Both the position numbers and the translations under genes were made by a program. Under the pieces are notes generated by a model. That model ran no database searches. It was not told the origin of the DNA and was given only the letters and a program-made list of their open reading frames with translations. Shown piece by piece: positions 46,788 to 55,641 of a stretch of DNA of 64,000 bases (positions are counted from its first letter, which is position 1; every line of letters begins with the position of its first letter). The stretch is from Lentisphaerota bacterium (GTDB lineage: Bacteria; Verrucomicrobiota; Kiritimatiellia; UBA8416; JAIOPI01): positions 1 through 64,000 of the forward strand of contig JAIOPI010000021.1 in NCBI GenBank assembly GCA_021413965.1. Direction: 5' to 3'.

Positions 46788-49049
46788 CTACAGGGGGGGA
46801 TTGAGAGGGGCGCGTTGGGAGACGCGGAGGAGGAGGCCTTTGGTGAAATCGTCGTCGGTGATCGAGACGGCGTTGGTGCCGGCGGCGTGGTTCGTGGCGG
46901 TGGCGTAGACAAACACGGTGGACGAGGCGCGGGCCCGTGCGGTGTTGTCGGGCACCACGAGGTCGAAGGTCGCGCTGTCCGTGCCGCCCGTGACCGTCAC
47001 GGAGGCGGGCAGGACCAGCGCATTCGTATCGGAGGAGAACAAGTCCACGACGCGCGCGTTGGTGGGGTCGAAGGCGACCGTGACCAGGCCGGCCCCCGCC
47101 AGGTCGCCGGCGCCTTCCTGCAGGACGGGCGGCAGGTCGATCCGCGCCACGGGTCGCGGCAGGACATCGAACGTCGGGCTCTGGCCCGTGTGTCCGGAGC
47201 CGGCGGTGGCCATCAAGATGGCGTTTGCCATTTCCGTGGTGATGGTCAGCCAGCCGGACCACTGGCCGGCCGTGAAGGCGGTGGCGCTGGCGGGCGTCTC
47301 CTCGCCCGGCGCGCGGCCGACCACCTGGTAGCGGATGTCCACGGCGTAGGCCGTGCCCGACAGCGCGTTGGGGAAGCCGACGCCATTGGTCTCGCACCCG
47401 TTCCGGATGCTGCCGTCCGCAAAGGAGGCGGCGAGCGAGACGGGCACCGTGTAGCAGCGGGGGAAATGCTGGAAGCTGGAGGCCGCGACGCGGTACGTGG
47501 AACCGGCCGTCAGCGCGACGGGATTGGTCAAGGCCACTTGCTCCCAGTCGCCATCCGCCGGAGGGCCGGACACGACGGCGAGCAGCGCGCCGGCTTCGGT
47601 CCACAGGCCGGCGAGGTCGCCGAAGGTGTAGCGCAGGTGGGTGACGACCACGTCCACGGATGGCCGGAAGCGCAGCCCGCGCGTGGTGAGGTTGCTGGCG
47701 TTCGTCGGGTTCAGCACCGCCGTATCGGGGAGCATGGAGCGCGTGAGCAGGGCATCCCGGGTCAGGCTCAGCGTGGCCGGGCCGGTGTAGCCGGTGAGGG
47801 TGGCGCCGTTGGTGTCCTGGGCCGTCACGGTAACGCGGAAGGGCTGTCCGACGCCGGGCAGGGTATCCACCGACCAGTGGAAGCGGCCGGAGTCCACCAC
47901 GCGCAGCAGGGCGATCTGGTCGTCGGTGAGGGAGGCCTGCACGGCATTCGTCAGCGCGAGCGCGAAATCGCGCGGCGGATTGAAGGTGTTGTCGGCGAGG
48001 ACGGTGAAAGAGACGGCACCCGTGGCGCCGCTCGCGATGTGGACGGTGGCGTCCGGCGGCGCAAAGGCCAGGGGTGGCGCGCCGGCGGAAACGACCTGCA
48101 CGGCGGTGGTGGTGGCGGGCTCCGGCGGCTCCGACAGCACCACCGGCACCAACGCCGGAACGGCTTCGGTGACGACGCGCCAATGCGCGGCGAAGCGCTG
48201 ATAGTGGTTGGGCTCGCCGATCACATACAGCTCTTCGCGCGCGGCGGAAAGGGTGAGGCCTTCCGGCTGGACGAGTTGCACCGGCAGCGTATCGAGCACG
48301 CGGCCGTCCAGCGTGGTTTCGACGATACGATGGCTTTCGTGGCTCAGGAGGAGGAGATGGTCCGAGGTTGCATCGTAGTGGACGTCGGAGAGGTCGGTGC
48401 AGAGATTGGTGATGAGCGCGGCGTCGTAGAGGATGTCGGTGTCGACGTTGGTGCCGGTTTCGGTCACGCGATAGATCTCCGCGGGCTTCCATTCCTTCAC
48501 GGCATAGAAACAGCGGCGGCCGGCATCCCAGGTGAGGCCTTCGATGCCCACGTTCAGGAGGCCGCCGAGGCCCATGTGGATGACATGACCGTCGGCCTTG
48601 GCGAGGCTGGTCGTGTTGGTGGTCACGGGCAGGATGACGATGTCGTTGCGGGCCTCCTCCACGACGGCGTACAGGTTGCTGGCCGGGTCATAGACGCAGA
48701 TGGCCTCCACGTCGTCGAAATCGTTGAGCAGAATCTGGCGGCGGTAGGTGCCATCGGGGGCGTAGATCTGGATGGCATACGACGAGAGCACCGGGCCGCG
48801 CAGGACGGCCAGGAGGTCGCCGGAGATGGGGTCGATGCAGCAGCCGGAGAAATTGGATTCAAATCCGGCAGGGCCCTCCAGGCTGGTGAGAACCAAGCGC
48901 GAGGCGAAGCGATCGACGACATTGGTGGCGCCGAATCCGGCCTGTGGCGCGGCGTGGAGGCGGGGGCCGGCAAGCAACAGCGCCGTCAGCGCCAGGGCTG
49001 ACACGCGCCACGCGCCGATGCGACGTGGTCGCCTCAACAGACTTTTCAT
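46788..49049 (-). CDS. secreted SdiA-regulated-like beta-propeller protein
   Basis: A predicted periplasmic or secreted protein of 753 residues. The signal peptide is Arg-rich and ends LLLAGPRLHA. Residues 40-310 look like a SdiA-regulated/phytase-like propeller (FDDVEAICVYD, NVGIEGLTWDAGRRCFYAVKE, VQPEGLTLSAAREELYVIGE). The remainder is beta-sandwich: repeated segments such as VTAQDTNGATLTGYTGPATL and a C-terminal AVSITDDD pattern resembling Calx-beta-type domains. No anchoring motif is obvious. Function unknown; members of the propeller family may act on cell-surface phosphate esters, but residues were not matched. The ribosome site is weak (GCTGGTAG). Confidence 0.75.
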   Translation of the reverse strand: MKSLLRRPRRIGAWRVSALALTALLLAGPRLHAAPQAGFGATNVVDRFASRLVLTSLEGPAGFESNFSGCCIDPISGDLLAVLRGPVLSSYAIQIYAPDGTYRRQILLNDFDDVEAICVYDPASNLYAVVEEARNDIVILPVTTNTTSLAKADGHVIHMGLGGLLNVGIEGLTWDAGRRCFYAVKEWKPAEIYRVTETGTNVDTDILYDAALITNLCTDLSDVHYDATSDHLLLLSHESHRIVETTLDGRVLDTLPVQLVQPEGLTLSAAREELYVIGEPNHYQRFAAHWRVVTEAVPALVPVVLSEPPEPATTTAVQVVSAGAPPLAFAPPDATVHIASGATGAVSFTVLADNTFNPPRDFALALTNAVQASLTDDQIALLRVVDSGRFHWSVDTLPGVGQPFRVTVTAQDTNGATLTGYTGPATLSLTRDALLTRSMLPDTAVLNPTNASNLTTRGLRFRPSVDVVVTHLRYTFGDLAGLWTEAGALLAVVSGPPADGDWEQVALTNPVALTAGSTYRVAASSFQHFPRCYTVPVSLAASFADGSIRNGCETNGVGFPNALSGTAYAVDIRYQVVGRAPGEETPASATAFTAGQWSGWLTITTEMANAILMATAGSGHTGQSPTFDVLPRPVARIDLPPVLQEGAGDLAGAGLVTVAFDPTNARVVDLFSSDTNALVLPASVTVTGGTDSATFDLVVPDNTARARASSTVFVYATATNHAAGTNAVSITDDDFTKGLLLRVSQRAPLNPPL

Positions 49050-49147
49050 TCTACCAGCATAACGCCGGGCGCGGGTATTGTCGATGCAGCGGGCGCCGCA
49101 GGGAATCGTCTGTTGACGTCCTATTCCGCTTCAGCCAAGGATGCGGG

Positions 49148-50644
49148 ATGACGGAGATGGATCGAACGCCCGACGTGGCAGCGCGGCATTGGCGCCGGCC
49201 GAACAGCCGGGACCTGGCGCGCCTGCGACGGAGCAGCCGGTTCGATGGCCGCTTCTATCTCCTGCAGTATCCGGATGTGGCCGCCGCGCGCGTGGATCCC
49301 CTCTGGCACTTTGTGCTGTCCGGCGCGGCGGAGGGCCGCCACCCGCACCGCGGATTCCAGCCGGGGTGCAATCCGGGCGCGGAGGCCGCCGCGGACGACG
49401 GCCTGCATCCGGCGCTGCAATATCTGCTTGAGGCCCCGCCGTTGTGGTCGCCGCCGGTGGGCGAGCCTCCCCTGCGCGTCCTGCTCGACACCCCGCGCGG
49501 GGTGCACGTGGGCGAAAACCTTGGCGACGTGGCGATGTGCGCCGCCGCCATGCTGCGGGTCAGCGAACTGGCGCCCGGCTGCACGCTGTTCGTGGTGGTC
49601 GATGATCCGCGTGTCCTGGCTTTCACCGGAGTGCGGTACGAGGCGGTGCCGTCGAGTGCGCGCCAGCACTGGCTGCGCGATCCCGCGTATGCCGGCGGCC
49701 GGCGCTTTGCGGAGGCGCTCGGGCGGGCGGACGTGGTGGCGACGACCGGCCATGGCGCACTCGTGGATTTCATCGTCGACGATTCGGTCAACATGCTGCG
49801 CGTCCTGTCGGCGGGCCGCCAGCACGGCGCGCTGACCGCGATCCTCGGGCACGGCCTCGGCCCGTTCAGCCACTCGCATCTGCGGGCGGTGGCGTCGGCC
49901 GTCCTGCCGACCCTGGATTTGCTGTGTGTGCGCGAAGAACAGGACGCCCCGGCGCTGCTGGCGGAGCTGAACGTGCCCGCGGAGCGCGTGGTGGTGACGG
50001 GCGATGACGCGACCCGGATCTGCGTGCCGCCCTGGACGGCATCCCGCCGGGCGCCAGCCGCCAGCGGTCTCGGGCTTTCATGGCGACTGGGGTACGGCAT
50101 GACGCCGGAGCTGGCGCCGCACGTGGTGGCGATGGCGAAACGGCTGGCCGAGCGGGAGCACCTGCGCGTCGTGCCCCTGCCCATCGATTGCGGTGACGCC
50201 CCGACGTTGTCCGGTTTGGGATTTCCCTGCGTGCTGGCCGAATCCCCGGCGGACTTCATGGCGCAGGCCGGCCGTTGCCGGGTCGTCCTGGCGGGCTCGT
50301 ATCACGCGGCCGTCTTGTCCCTCTCCCAGGGCGTCCCCACGGTGGTGCTGTCGGCGGGTCCGTTCTATCACTCCAAAATGGCGGGACTGGCCCGCTGGTT
50401 TGCGCCCGGCTGCCGGCGGGTCGATCTGGATGCCGATCCGACGGGCGCCGGGGTGGCGGACGCCCTGGCGTGGGCGGCCGCGCGCGGCGACGACGATCGC
50501 CGGGAACTGGTCGCCGCCGCGCGGGAGCAGATCGAGCGCGGCAACCGCGCGCTGGCAGGATTGCTCGCCCGCGCCGCCGTGCCGCGCGCGTCCGCGTGGC
50601 GGCGCGTCAAGCAGGAACTCGCGCTCCGCGTCTGGCGGGGATGA
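49148..50644 (+). CDS. polysaccharide pyruvyl transferase family protein
   Basis: Likely adds pyruvyl ketal groups to cell-surface polysaccharide. The N-terminus (residues 25-75) is a short module with FYLLQYPDVAAARVDPLWHF and AAEGRHPH, often fused to glycan-building enzymes. The transferase domain begins VLLDTPRGVHVGENLGDVAM and has GHGLGPFSHSHLR and the late ...VVLAGSYHAAVLSLSQGVPTV segment with the family His. ATG at 49148 follows AAGGAT; the frame is open 68 codons upstream but is not family-like. No other glycan genes adjoin, apart from the exporter operon converging from the right. Confidence 0.82.
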   Translation: MTEMDRTPDVAARHWRRPNSRDLARLRRSSRFDGRFYLLQYPDVAAARVDPLWHFVLSGAAEGRHPHRGFQPGCNPGAEAAADDGLHPALQYLLEAPPLWSPPVGEPPLRVLLDTPRGVHVGENLGDVAMCAAAMLRVSELAPGCTLFVVVDDPRVLAFTGVRYEAVPSSARQHWLRDPAYAGGRRFAEALGRADVVATTGHGALVDFIVDDSVNMLRVLSAGRQHGALTAILGHGLGPFSHSHLRAVASAVLPTLDLLCVREEQDAPALLAELNVPAERVVVTGDDATRICVPPWTASRRAPAASGLGLSWRLGYGMTPELAPHVVAMAKRLAEREHLRVVPLPIDCGDAPTLSGLGFPCVLAESPADFMAQAGRCRVVLAGSYHAAVLSLSQGVPTVVLSAGPFYHSKMAGLARWFAPGCRRVDLDADPTGAGVADALAWAAARGDDDRRELVAAAREQIERGNRALAGLLARAAVPRASAWRRVKQELALRVWRG

Positions 50645-50744
50645 CGGGGCGCGGCGGCGCGCCATCGGTCAGCGCGGCCGAACGGTCTTCAGGCCGTCCC
50701 CAGAAGCGACCGGCGCAGAGGCTCCCCGGCATGGACGCGATCCC

Positions 50745-52616
50745 TCACACCTGACCCTGCTGTTCGCAGATGGCGCGATAGAACCCGTCCTGGGCGAGGA
50801 GTTCCGCGTGGGTGCCGGACTGGACGAGGCGGCCGCGCTCGAGGATGAGGATGCGATCGCAGTCGCGGGCAGTGATGACGCGCTGGGTGATGACGAGGCT
50901 GGTGCGGGACTGCAGGACCTGGCGCAGCGTTTCGCGGATGCGCGCTTCGGTAGCGGCGTCGAGGGCGCTGGTGGTGTCGTCGAGCAGGAGGATTTCGGGC
51001 TGGGTGAGGAGGGCGGTGGCGAGGGCGAGGCGCTGGCGCTGGCCGCCGGAGAGGCTGAGGCCGCCTTCGCCGATTTCCGTGTGGTAGAAGAACGGCTGGG
51101 CCATGACGAAGTCGTGGAAATCCGCGGCCTTGGCGGCGCGGGCGACGTCGATGGGCAGCGCGTCGGCGCGGCCGTAGGTGATGTTCTCGGCGATGGTGCC
51201 GGAGAAGAGCATGGGCTCCTGCTGGACGAGGCAGACGTGGCGGCGCAGCGAGTTCACATGGGCGTGCCGGAGGTCCACGCCGCCGACGCGCACGGCGCCC
51301 TGCTGCGGGTCGTAGAACCGCAGGAGCAGGTGGAAGATGGTGGACTTGCCGCTGCCCGACGGGCCCATGAGCGCCACTTTTTCACCCGGCTGGATGGCGA
51401 AGGATACGCCGTCGAGGGCGGGGCGCTTCTGGCCGGGGTAGCGGAAGGTGACGCCTTCGAAGGCGATGGCGCCGACCATGCCATCGAGGCTGATCTGGCC
51501 GGGCTTCACGGTGACTTCCTCGTCCAGCAGGTTGAACGCGCGGTGCACGACCACCTGGGCGGACTGGATCTGCATGCAGTAGCTCATGAGTTCGTTGACG
51601 GGGCCGAGGACGCTGCCCAGCGCGCCGATGAAGGCCACGAGGTCGCCCAGCGTCATGGTGCCGTCGCGCACGGCGAGGGCGCCGAAGAACAGCAAGCCGG
51701 CGGTGGTGCCGGCTGAGAGGGCCTGCTGGATCAGACCGAGGCCCTGCTCGTAGTTAACGAGTCGCATGGCGACGCGGACGAACTCGGCCATGAGGTGGGC
51801 CAGGGCGCGGCTTTCGCCGCGTTCGCGCGTGAAGGCCTGGACGATGCGCACGCCGTTGACGCGTTCGGCGGCGCGGGAGTAGGTGCGGCTGTTGATGCGG
51901 CGCAGGGCGATGTTGGTGCGCTGGATGCGGCGGCGCAGCGTCAGGAAGGCCAGGCCGAACACCGGCAGCATCAGGATGGAAGGCACGGCGAGGCGCCAGT
52001 CCAGGTACAGGAGCATGGCGGGGCCGTAGACGAGTTTGACGATCGGCCCGGTGATGTAGACGAGCGAGCTCACGGCGGTCTGCTGGATGACGTTGACATC
52101 GTCCATGACGCGGCTGATCAGGCGCCCGACGGGCGTGCGGTCGAAGAAACCGATGTGCAGGGCGGCGAGTTTCTGATGCAGGTCGCGGCGCAGGACGAGC
52201 ACGAGGTTCTGGCTGGTGGTGTTGACGAGCCAGGAGCGCGTGCGGTCGCAGGCCAGGTGGGCGGCCCAGATGCCGCTGTTCATGAGGAAGAAGAGCAGGA
52301 CGCCGCGTTCGCCGAGCCCGGCGCCGGGCGTGCCGGCGTGGGCGGGCATCAGGACGTGATCGATCAGGAAGCGCCAGGTCAGGGCGAAGCCGAAGGGGAC
52401 GAAACTCCAGGCGATGGTCACGATGGCGGCGGCCAGGAAGCGTCCGCGAAAGGGGCGCAGGTAGGTGTGCCAGAGGCGGCGGACATCGGCGCGCCAGTTG
52501 GCCGCGGTGGTTTCGGTTTCCTCCGCGAGCAGGCGCCGGATGATGGCGCTGGTGCGATCGAGCCCGTCGCGGGAACCGGAGGTGGGCGGGCTGGTGGTGG
52601 GCGGGGCGTCGCTCAT
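50745..52616 (-). CDS. ABC exporter half-transporter with degenerate ATP site
   Basis: Inner-membrane ABC exporter half: six helices (about residues 60-330) then an ATPase domain. Walker A is GPSGSGKST and the signature LSGGQRQR is intact. But Walker B reads EILLLDDTTSALD: the catalytic Glu is Asp (residue 547), and the switch-loop His is Gln (LVITQRVIT). Both changes are known from the degenerate site of heterodimeric exporters. The ATG overlaps the stop of the other half gene by four bases (ATGA), so the two are coupled and probably form one heterodimer. The 50-residue N-terminal extension is Pro/Thr-rich. Substrate unknown; lipid or drug export is usual. Confidence 0.93.
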   Translation of the reverse strand: MSDAPPTTSPPTSGSRDGLDRTSAIIRRLLAEETETTAANWRADVRRLWHTYLRPFRGRFLAAAIVTIAWSFVPFGFALTWRFLIDHVLMPAHAGTPGAGLGERGVLLFFLMNSGIWAAHLACDRTRSWLVNTTSQNLVLVLRRDLHQKLAALHIGFFDRTPVGRLISRVMDDVNVIQQTAVSSLVYITGPIVKLVYGPAMLLYLDWRLAVPSILMLPVFGLAFLTLRRRIQRTNIALRRINSRTYSRAAERVNGVRIVQAFTRERGESRALAHLMAEFVRVAMRLVNYEQGLGLIQQALSAGTTAGLLFFGALAVRDGTMTLGDLVAFIGALGSVLGPVNELMSYCMQIQSAQVVVHRAFNLLDEEVTVKPGQISLDGMVGAIAFEGVTFRYPGQKRPALDGVSFAIQPGEKVALMGPSGSGKSTIFHLLLRFYDPQQGAVRVGGVDLRHAHVNSLRRHVCLVQQEPMLFSGTIAENITYGRADALPIDVARAAKAADFHDFVMAQPFFYHTEIGEGGLSLSGGQRQRLALATALLTQPEILLLDDTTSALDAATEARIRETLRQVLQSRTSLVITQRVITARDCDRILILERGRLVQSGTHAELLAQDGFYRAICEQQGQV

Positions 52617-54352
52617 GCGGCCGGCTCCCCCCCGCTGCGCAGCTGCATGACGTAGCCGCGGTACAGGCCCTGGTCGCGCGCCAGCAGTTCCGTATGCGTC
52701 CCGATTTCCACGATGCGGCCCTGGTCCATGACCACGATGCGGTCGGCGTTCTCGATGGTGGAGAGGCGGTGGGCGATGACGAGGCTCGTGCGCCCTTGCT
52801 GAATCCGGCGCAGGGCCTTTTGGATCAGCGCTTCCGATTCGCTGTCGAGGGCCGAGGTGGCTTCATCCATGATCAGGACCATGGGGTCGCGCAGGATGGC
52901 GCGGGCGATGGCGACGCGCTGCTTCTCGCCGACGGAGAGCTGGACACCGGCGGGGCCGATGATGGTGTCGAAGCCATTGGGCAGGTCCATGGCGAGCTGG
53001 TAGACCTCGGCCAGTCGGGCGGCCTCCTCGATGCGCGGGCGGGGGGCGCGGGGGAGGCCGTAGGCGATGTTTTCTGCCAGTGTGCCCTCGAAGAGCAGCT
53101 GCTGCTGCGGGACCACGCCGAAGCGCGCGCGCAGGCTCTGGAGGTTCACCTGGCGGATGTCCACGCCATCGATGGTGATGGCGCCGCCGGTGACGTCCCA
53201 GTAGCGCATGAGCAGCGTGGTGAGCGTGCTCTTGCCACAGCCCGTGTGGCCGGCGAGGGCCACGGTCATGCCGGCGGGAATATCCAGCGAGAGGTTGGTG
53301 AACAGCGGCTTGTCAGGGCTGTAGCCAAAGTGGACGCCATCGAAGCGGATGGCGCCGCGGCCGCGGCGCAGGCGGGGGGCCGCGGGCGGGGTCTGGATGT
53401 CGGGTGCGGCCTCCAACACCTCGGCGATGCGGCCGAGGGAGACGAAGGTTTCCGCCAGGCGGGCCACCACGGTGGTCAGGCGGATGACCGGGTTGACGGC
53501 CATCCAGACGTAGTTGTCGACGGCGTAGAGATCGCCGTAGGTCAGCTCTCCGCGCAGGACGAGGTAGGCGCCGGTGGCGGCGATCACGGTGGAGCCGTAG
53601 CCGGCGATCCCGTTGCACCAGACGCTCAGGCGCGTCGAGCTCATGTTGCTGATCAGCAGTTTTTCGAGGCTGCTTTCGGTCCGGCTGAGGAACAGCGCGT
53701 TTTCAGATTCCTCGCGGTTGTAGATGCGCACCTGGCGAACGCCCTGGATGGTTTCCTGGAGGCGTCCGGAAATTTCGTCATAGAGCTGGCGATAGGCCTG
53801 GCTGGCGCCGCGGATGCGCCCGGCGAAGACCTTGTAGACGACGACGTACAGGACCAGGGTCACCGACAAGATCAGCGCGAGCTTCCAGGCGAGAACGAAG
53901 AGCACGGTGATGGCGAACCCGAAGACGATGATATCGACGAGGAGCTGAATGGTTTCACCGGTGAGCAGGCGCTGGACCATGTTCACGTCGTCCATGAGCC
54001 GCCCGACGAGGACCCCGGAGGGGTGTTCCCCGTGGTAGCGCGGCCCCAGCGTCAGCATCTTGCTGTACATCGTCAGGCGGAGGCCGGACACGAAGCGGTT
54101 GGCCGTGAGCATGATCAGGTGCACGTTGAAGAAGCGGATGGCGCCGGAGGTGAGTGGCACCAGCAGGATCAGCAGGGCGGTGACTTGCAGGGTCTCCCAG
54201 TGGCCGGGTTGGATCACGCGGTCGAACAAGTGCCGGAGGAGCAGCGGGGAGAGCAGGCTGAAGAAAGTGAACAGCGCCGTCCCGATGAGAGCCAGCAGGA
54301 GCCGCACACGATAGGGGCGCAGGTGTCGGGCGATAATCTTGAGCGCGTGCAC
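52613..54352 (-). CDS. ABC exporter half-transporter with consensus ATP site
   Basis: Partner half of the exporter. Six-helix domain from residue 15 on, then ATPase with Walker A GHTGCGKST, Walker B VLIMDEATSALD with catalytic Glu, and switch His in VIAHRLST. Its signature is altered to LSVGEKQR, so the composite site made with the neighbour's Asp Walker B would be doubly degenerate. Start is GTG at 54352, with no good ribosome site, 11 bases after the stop of the CDF gene; translation may depend on coupling. It overlaps the next gene by four bases. Confidence 0.93.
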   Translation of the reverse strand: MHALKIIARHLRPYRVRLLLALIGTALFTFFSLLSPLLLRHLFDRVIQPGHWETLQVTALLILLVPLTSGAIRFFNVHLIMLTANRFVSGLRLTMYSKMLTLGPRYHGEHPSGVLVGRLMDDVNMVQRLLTGETIQLLVDIIVFGFAITVLFVLAWKLALILSVTLVLYVVVYKVFAGRIRGASQAYRQLYDEISGRLQETIQGVRQVRIYNREESENALFLSRTESSLEKLLISNMSSTRLSVWCNGIAGYGSTVIAATGAYLVLRGELTYGDLYAVDNYVWMAVNPVIRLTTVVARLAETFVSLGRIAEVLEAAPDIQTPPAAPRLRRGRGAIRFDGVHFGYSPDKPLFTNLSLDIPAGMTVALAGHTGCGKSTLTTLLMRYWDVTGGAITIDGVDIRQVNLQSLRARFGVVPQQQLLFEGTLAENIAYGLPRAPRPRIEEAARLAEVYQLAMDLPNGFDTIIGPAGVQLSVGEKQRVAIARAILRDPMVLIMDEATSALDSESEALIQKALRRIQQGRTSLVIAHRLSTIENADRIVVMDQGRIVEIGTHTELLARDQGLYRGYVMQLRSGGEPAA

Positions 54353-54363
54353 GGCGGAGGAGG

Positions 54364-55350
54364 CTACGCGGGGGAGGGGGGGGGCGTCGAGACTGTAGAC
54401 GGCGCCGGCAGTCCGGCCGGCGCCGGCGGGGGCGGTTCATGGCGGTGGACTTCGTCGTGGTCGGACACGCACTCGAGGTGCGAGGTGACGTACGCGCGGG
54501 GCTCCAGCGTGGTTTCGATCACCTGCTCGATTGCGGTGGCGGCGCGGTGGGCCTCCGCAAGGCTCGTATGGGGCGGGAAGAGCAAGTGCAGTTCGATCCA
54601 GTGCGCGTCGCCGTGATTGCGATGGCGCAGTTCGTGGTAGGAGATTCCGCGCTGGGCGGTTTCGCGATCCAGCAAGTCGCGGAGCTGTTTCTGGATCGCG
54701 GGGTCGGCCTGGTCCATGAGGCCCTGGAACGCCGATTTGATGAGCCCGCCGCCGGAGACCAGGATGTTGAGGGCCATCAGGATGCCGCAGATCGGATCGA
54801 AGGGCAGCCAGCCGGTGAGCATGACGAGGCCGAGACCGACGAGCACGGCGAGGCTGGTCCAGCAGTCGGTCAGCACATGCTTGCCGTTGGCCACGAGGAT
54901 CAGTGATTTCCTTTTGCGGCCGGTCCAGAGAAGGTAGGCGCCGAGGGCGCCGTTCAACGCGGCGGCAACGGCGGTGAGCGCCGTGCCGAAGCCCAGGTTC
55001 TCGAGTGCGAGGCCGTGCAACCATTTGTGAATCGACACATAGATGATGTAGACGGCGGCGACAATGATCATGCCGCCTTCAAAGCCGGCCGAGAAGAACG
55101 AGATCTTGGCGTGGCCATAGAGGTGCGAATCGTCCGCCGGGCGGAACGACAGGCGCATGCTATAGGCGGCGAAGGTGACGGCGGCGACATGGACCACAGA
55201 TTCGGCGGCATCGCTCAGAATGGCGGCCGACCCGGTGAGCAGATAGGCGCCGACCTTCATGCAGAACATGAGCAGGCCGATGAAGAAGGACAGGTTGATG
55301 GCCAGCAGCATGGCCTGTCGGTCGGCGGGCGATGTGGAGACGACGCTCAC
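54364..55350 (-). CDS. cation diffusion facilitator (CDF) metal transporter
   Basis: Inner-membrane divalent metal/H+ antiporter (Zn, Fe, Mn or Co). Five or six helices: the site in helix 2 is SDAAESVVH, and helix 5 has GKHVLTD. The cytoplasmic domain (about 215-300) has AHWIELHLLFPPHTSLAEAH. The C-terminus is His/Asp then Pro-rich (HLECVSDHDEVHRHE), possibly a metal-binding tail. At 328 residues the length is normal. The GTG at 55350 lacks a clear ribosome site. First gene of the operon with the ABC pair. Confidence 0.92.
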   Translation of the reverse strand: MSVVSTSPADRQAMLLAINLSFFIGLLMFCMKVGAYLLTGSAAILSDAAESVVHVAAVTFAAYSMRLSFRPADDSHLYGHAKISFFSAGFEGGMIIVAAVYIIYVSIHKWLHGLALENLGFGTALTAVAAALNGALGAYLLWTGRKRKSLILVANGKHVLTDCWTSLAVLVGLGLVMLTGWLPFDPICGILMALNILVSGGGLIKSAFQGLMDQADPAIQKQLRDLLDRETAQRGISYHELRHRNHGDAHWIELHLLFPPHTSLAEAHRAATAIEQVIETTLEPRAYVTSHLECVSDHDEVHRHEPPPPAPAGLPAPSTVSTPPPSPA

Positions 55351-55479
55351 AAGTCGGGATTCTACGTGCTCTTCGCGCGAGATACTAGTCCGCTGGTGGG
55401 GATTCGGTTGCGACGGGTCGGAACGGTTGGGGGTTCAGGGTTCAGGGCGGCGTGTCTCGTCCGGCTATAGGTTGACACT

Positions 55480-55580
55480 TTCGGATCGGAAATTTCACGC
55501 AGAGACCGACACAGAAGACTATCTATTTGGCCCGAACTGGTGAGCCGCCTTCGCTCAGAAGCTTCGGCGGGCCAAGTAGG
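55480..55580. repeat. possible remnants of dispersed intergenic repeats
   Basis: The 291-base gap holds AATTTCACGCAGAGACCGAC (near 55488) and GCCGCCTTCGCTCAGAAGCT (near 55545), the latter foldable as CCGCC...GGCGG. Both resemble short sequences I recall as repeated between genes in many genomes of this kind; copy number was not checked. No gene is seen. Confidence 0.3.
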
Positions 55581-55641
55581 CCAGGACGACACAAAGGCCG
55601 TTCCTGAAACCGGCGGGGACCGCCGGCTCCAGGAGCTCGCG

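Noticed and set aside
46585..48492. 635-codon minus-strand frame overlapping the propeller gene
   Set aside because: The product is Arg/Pro/His/Ala-rich; the alternative frame (46788-49049) has a signal peptide and domain motifs.
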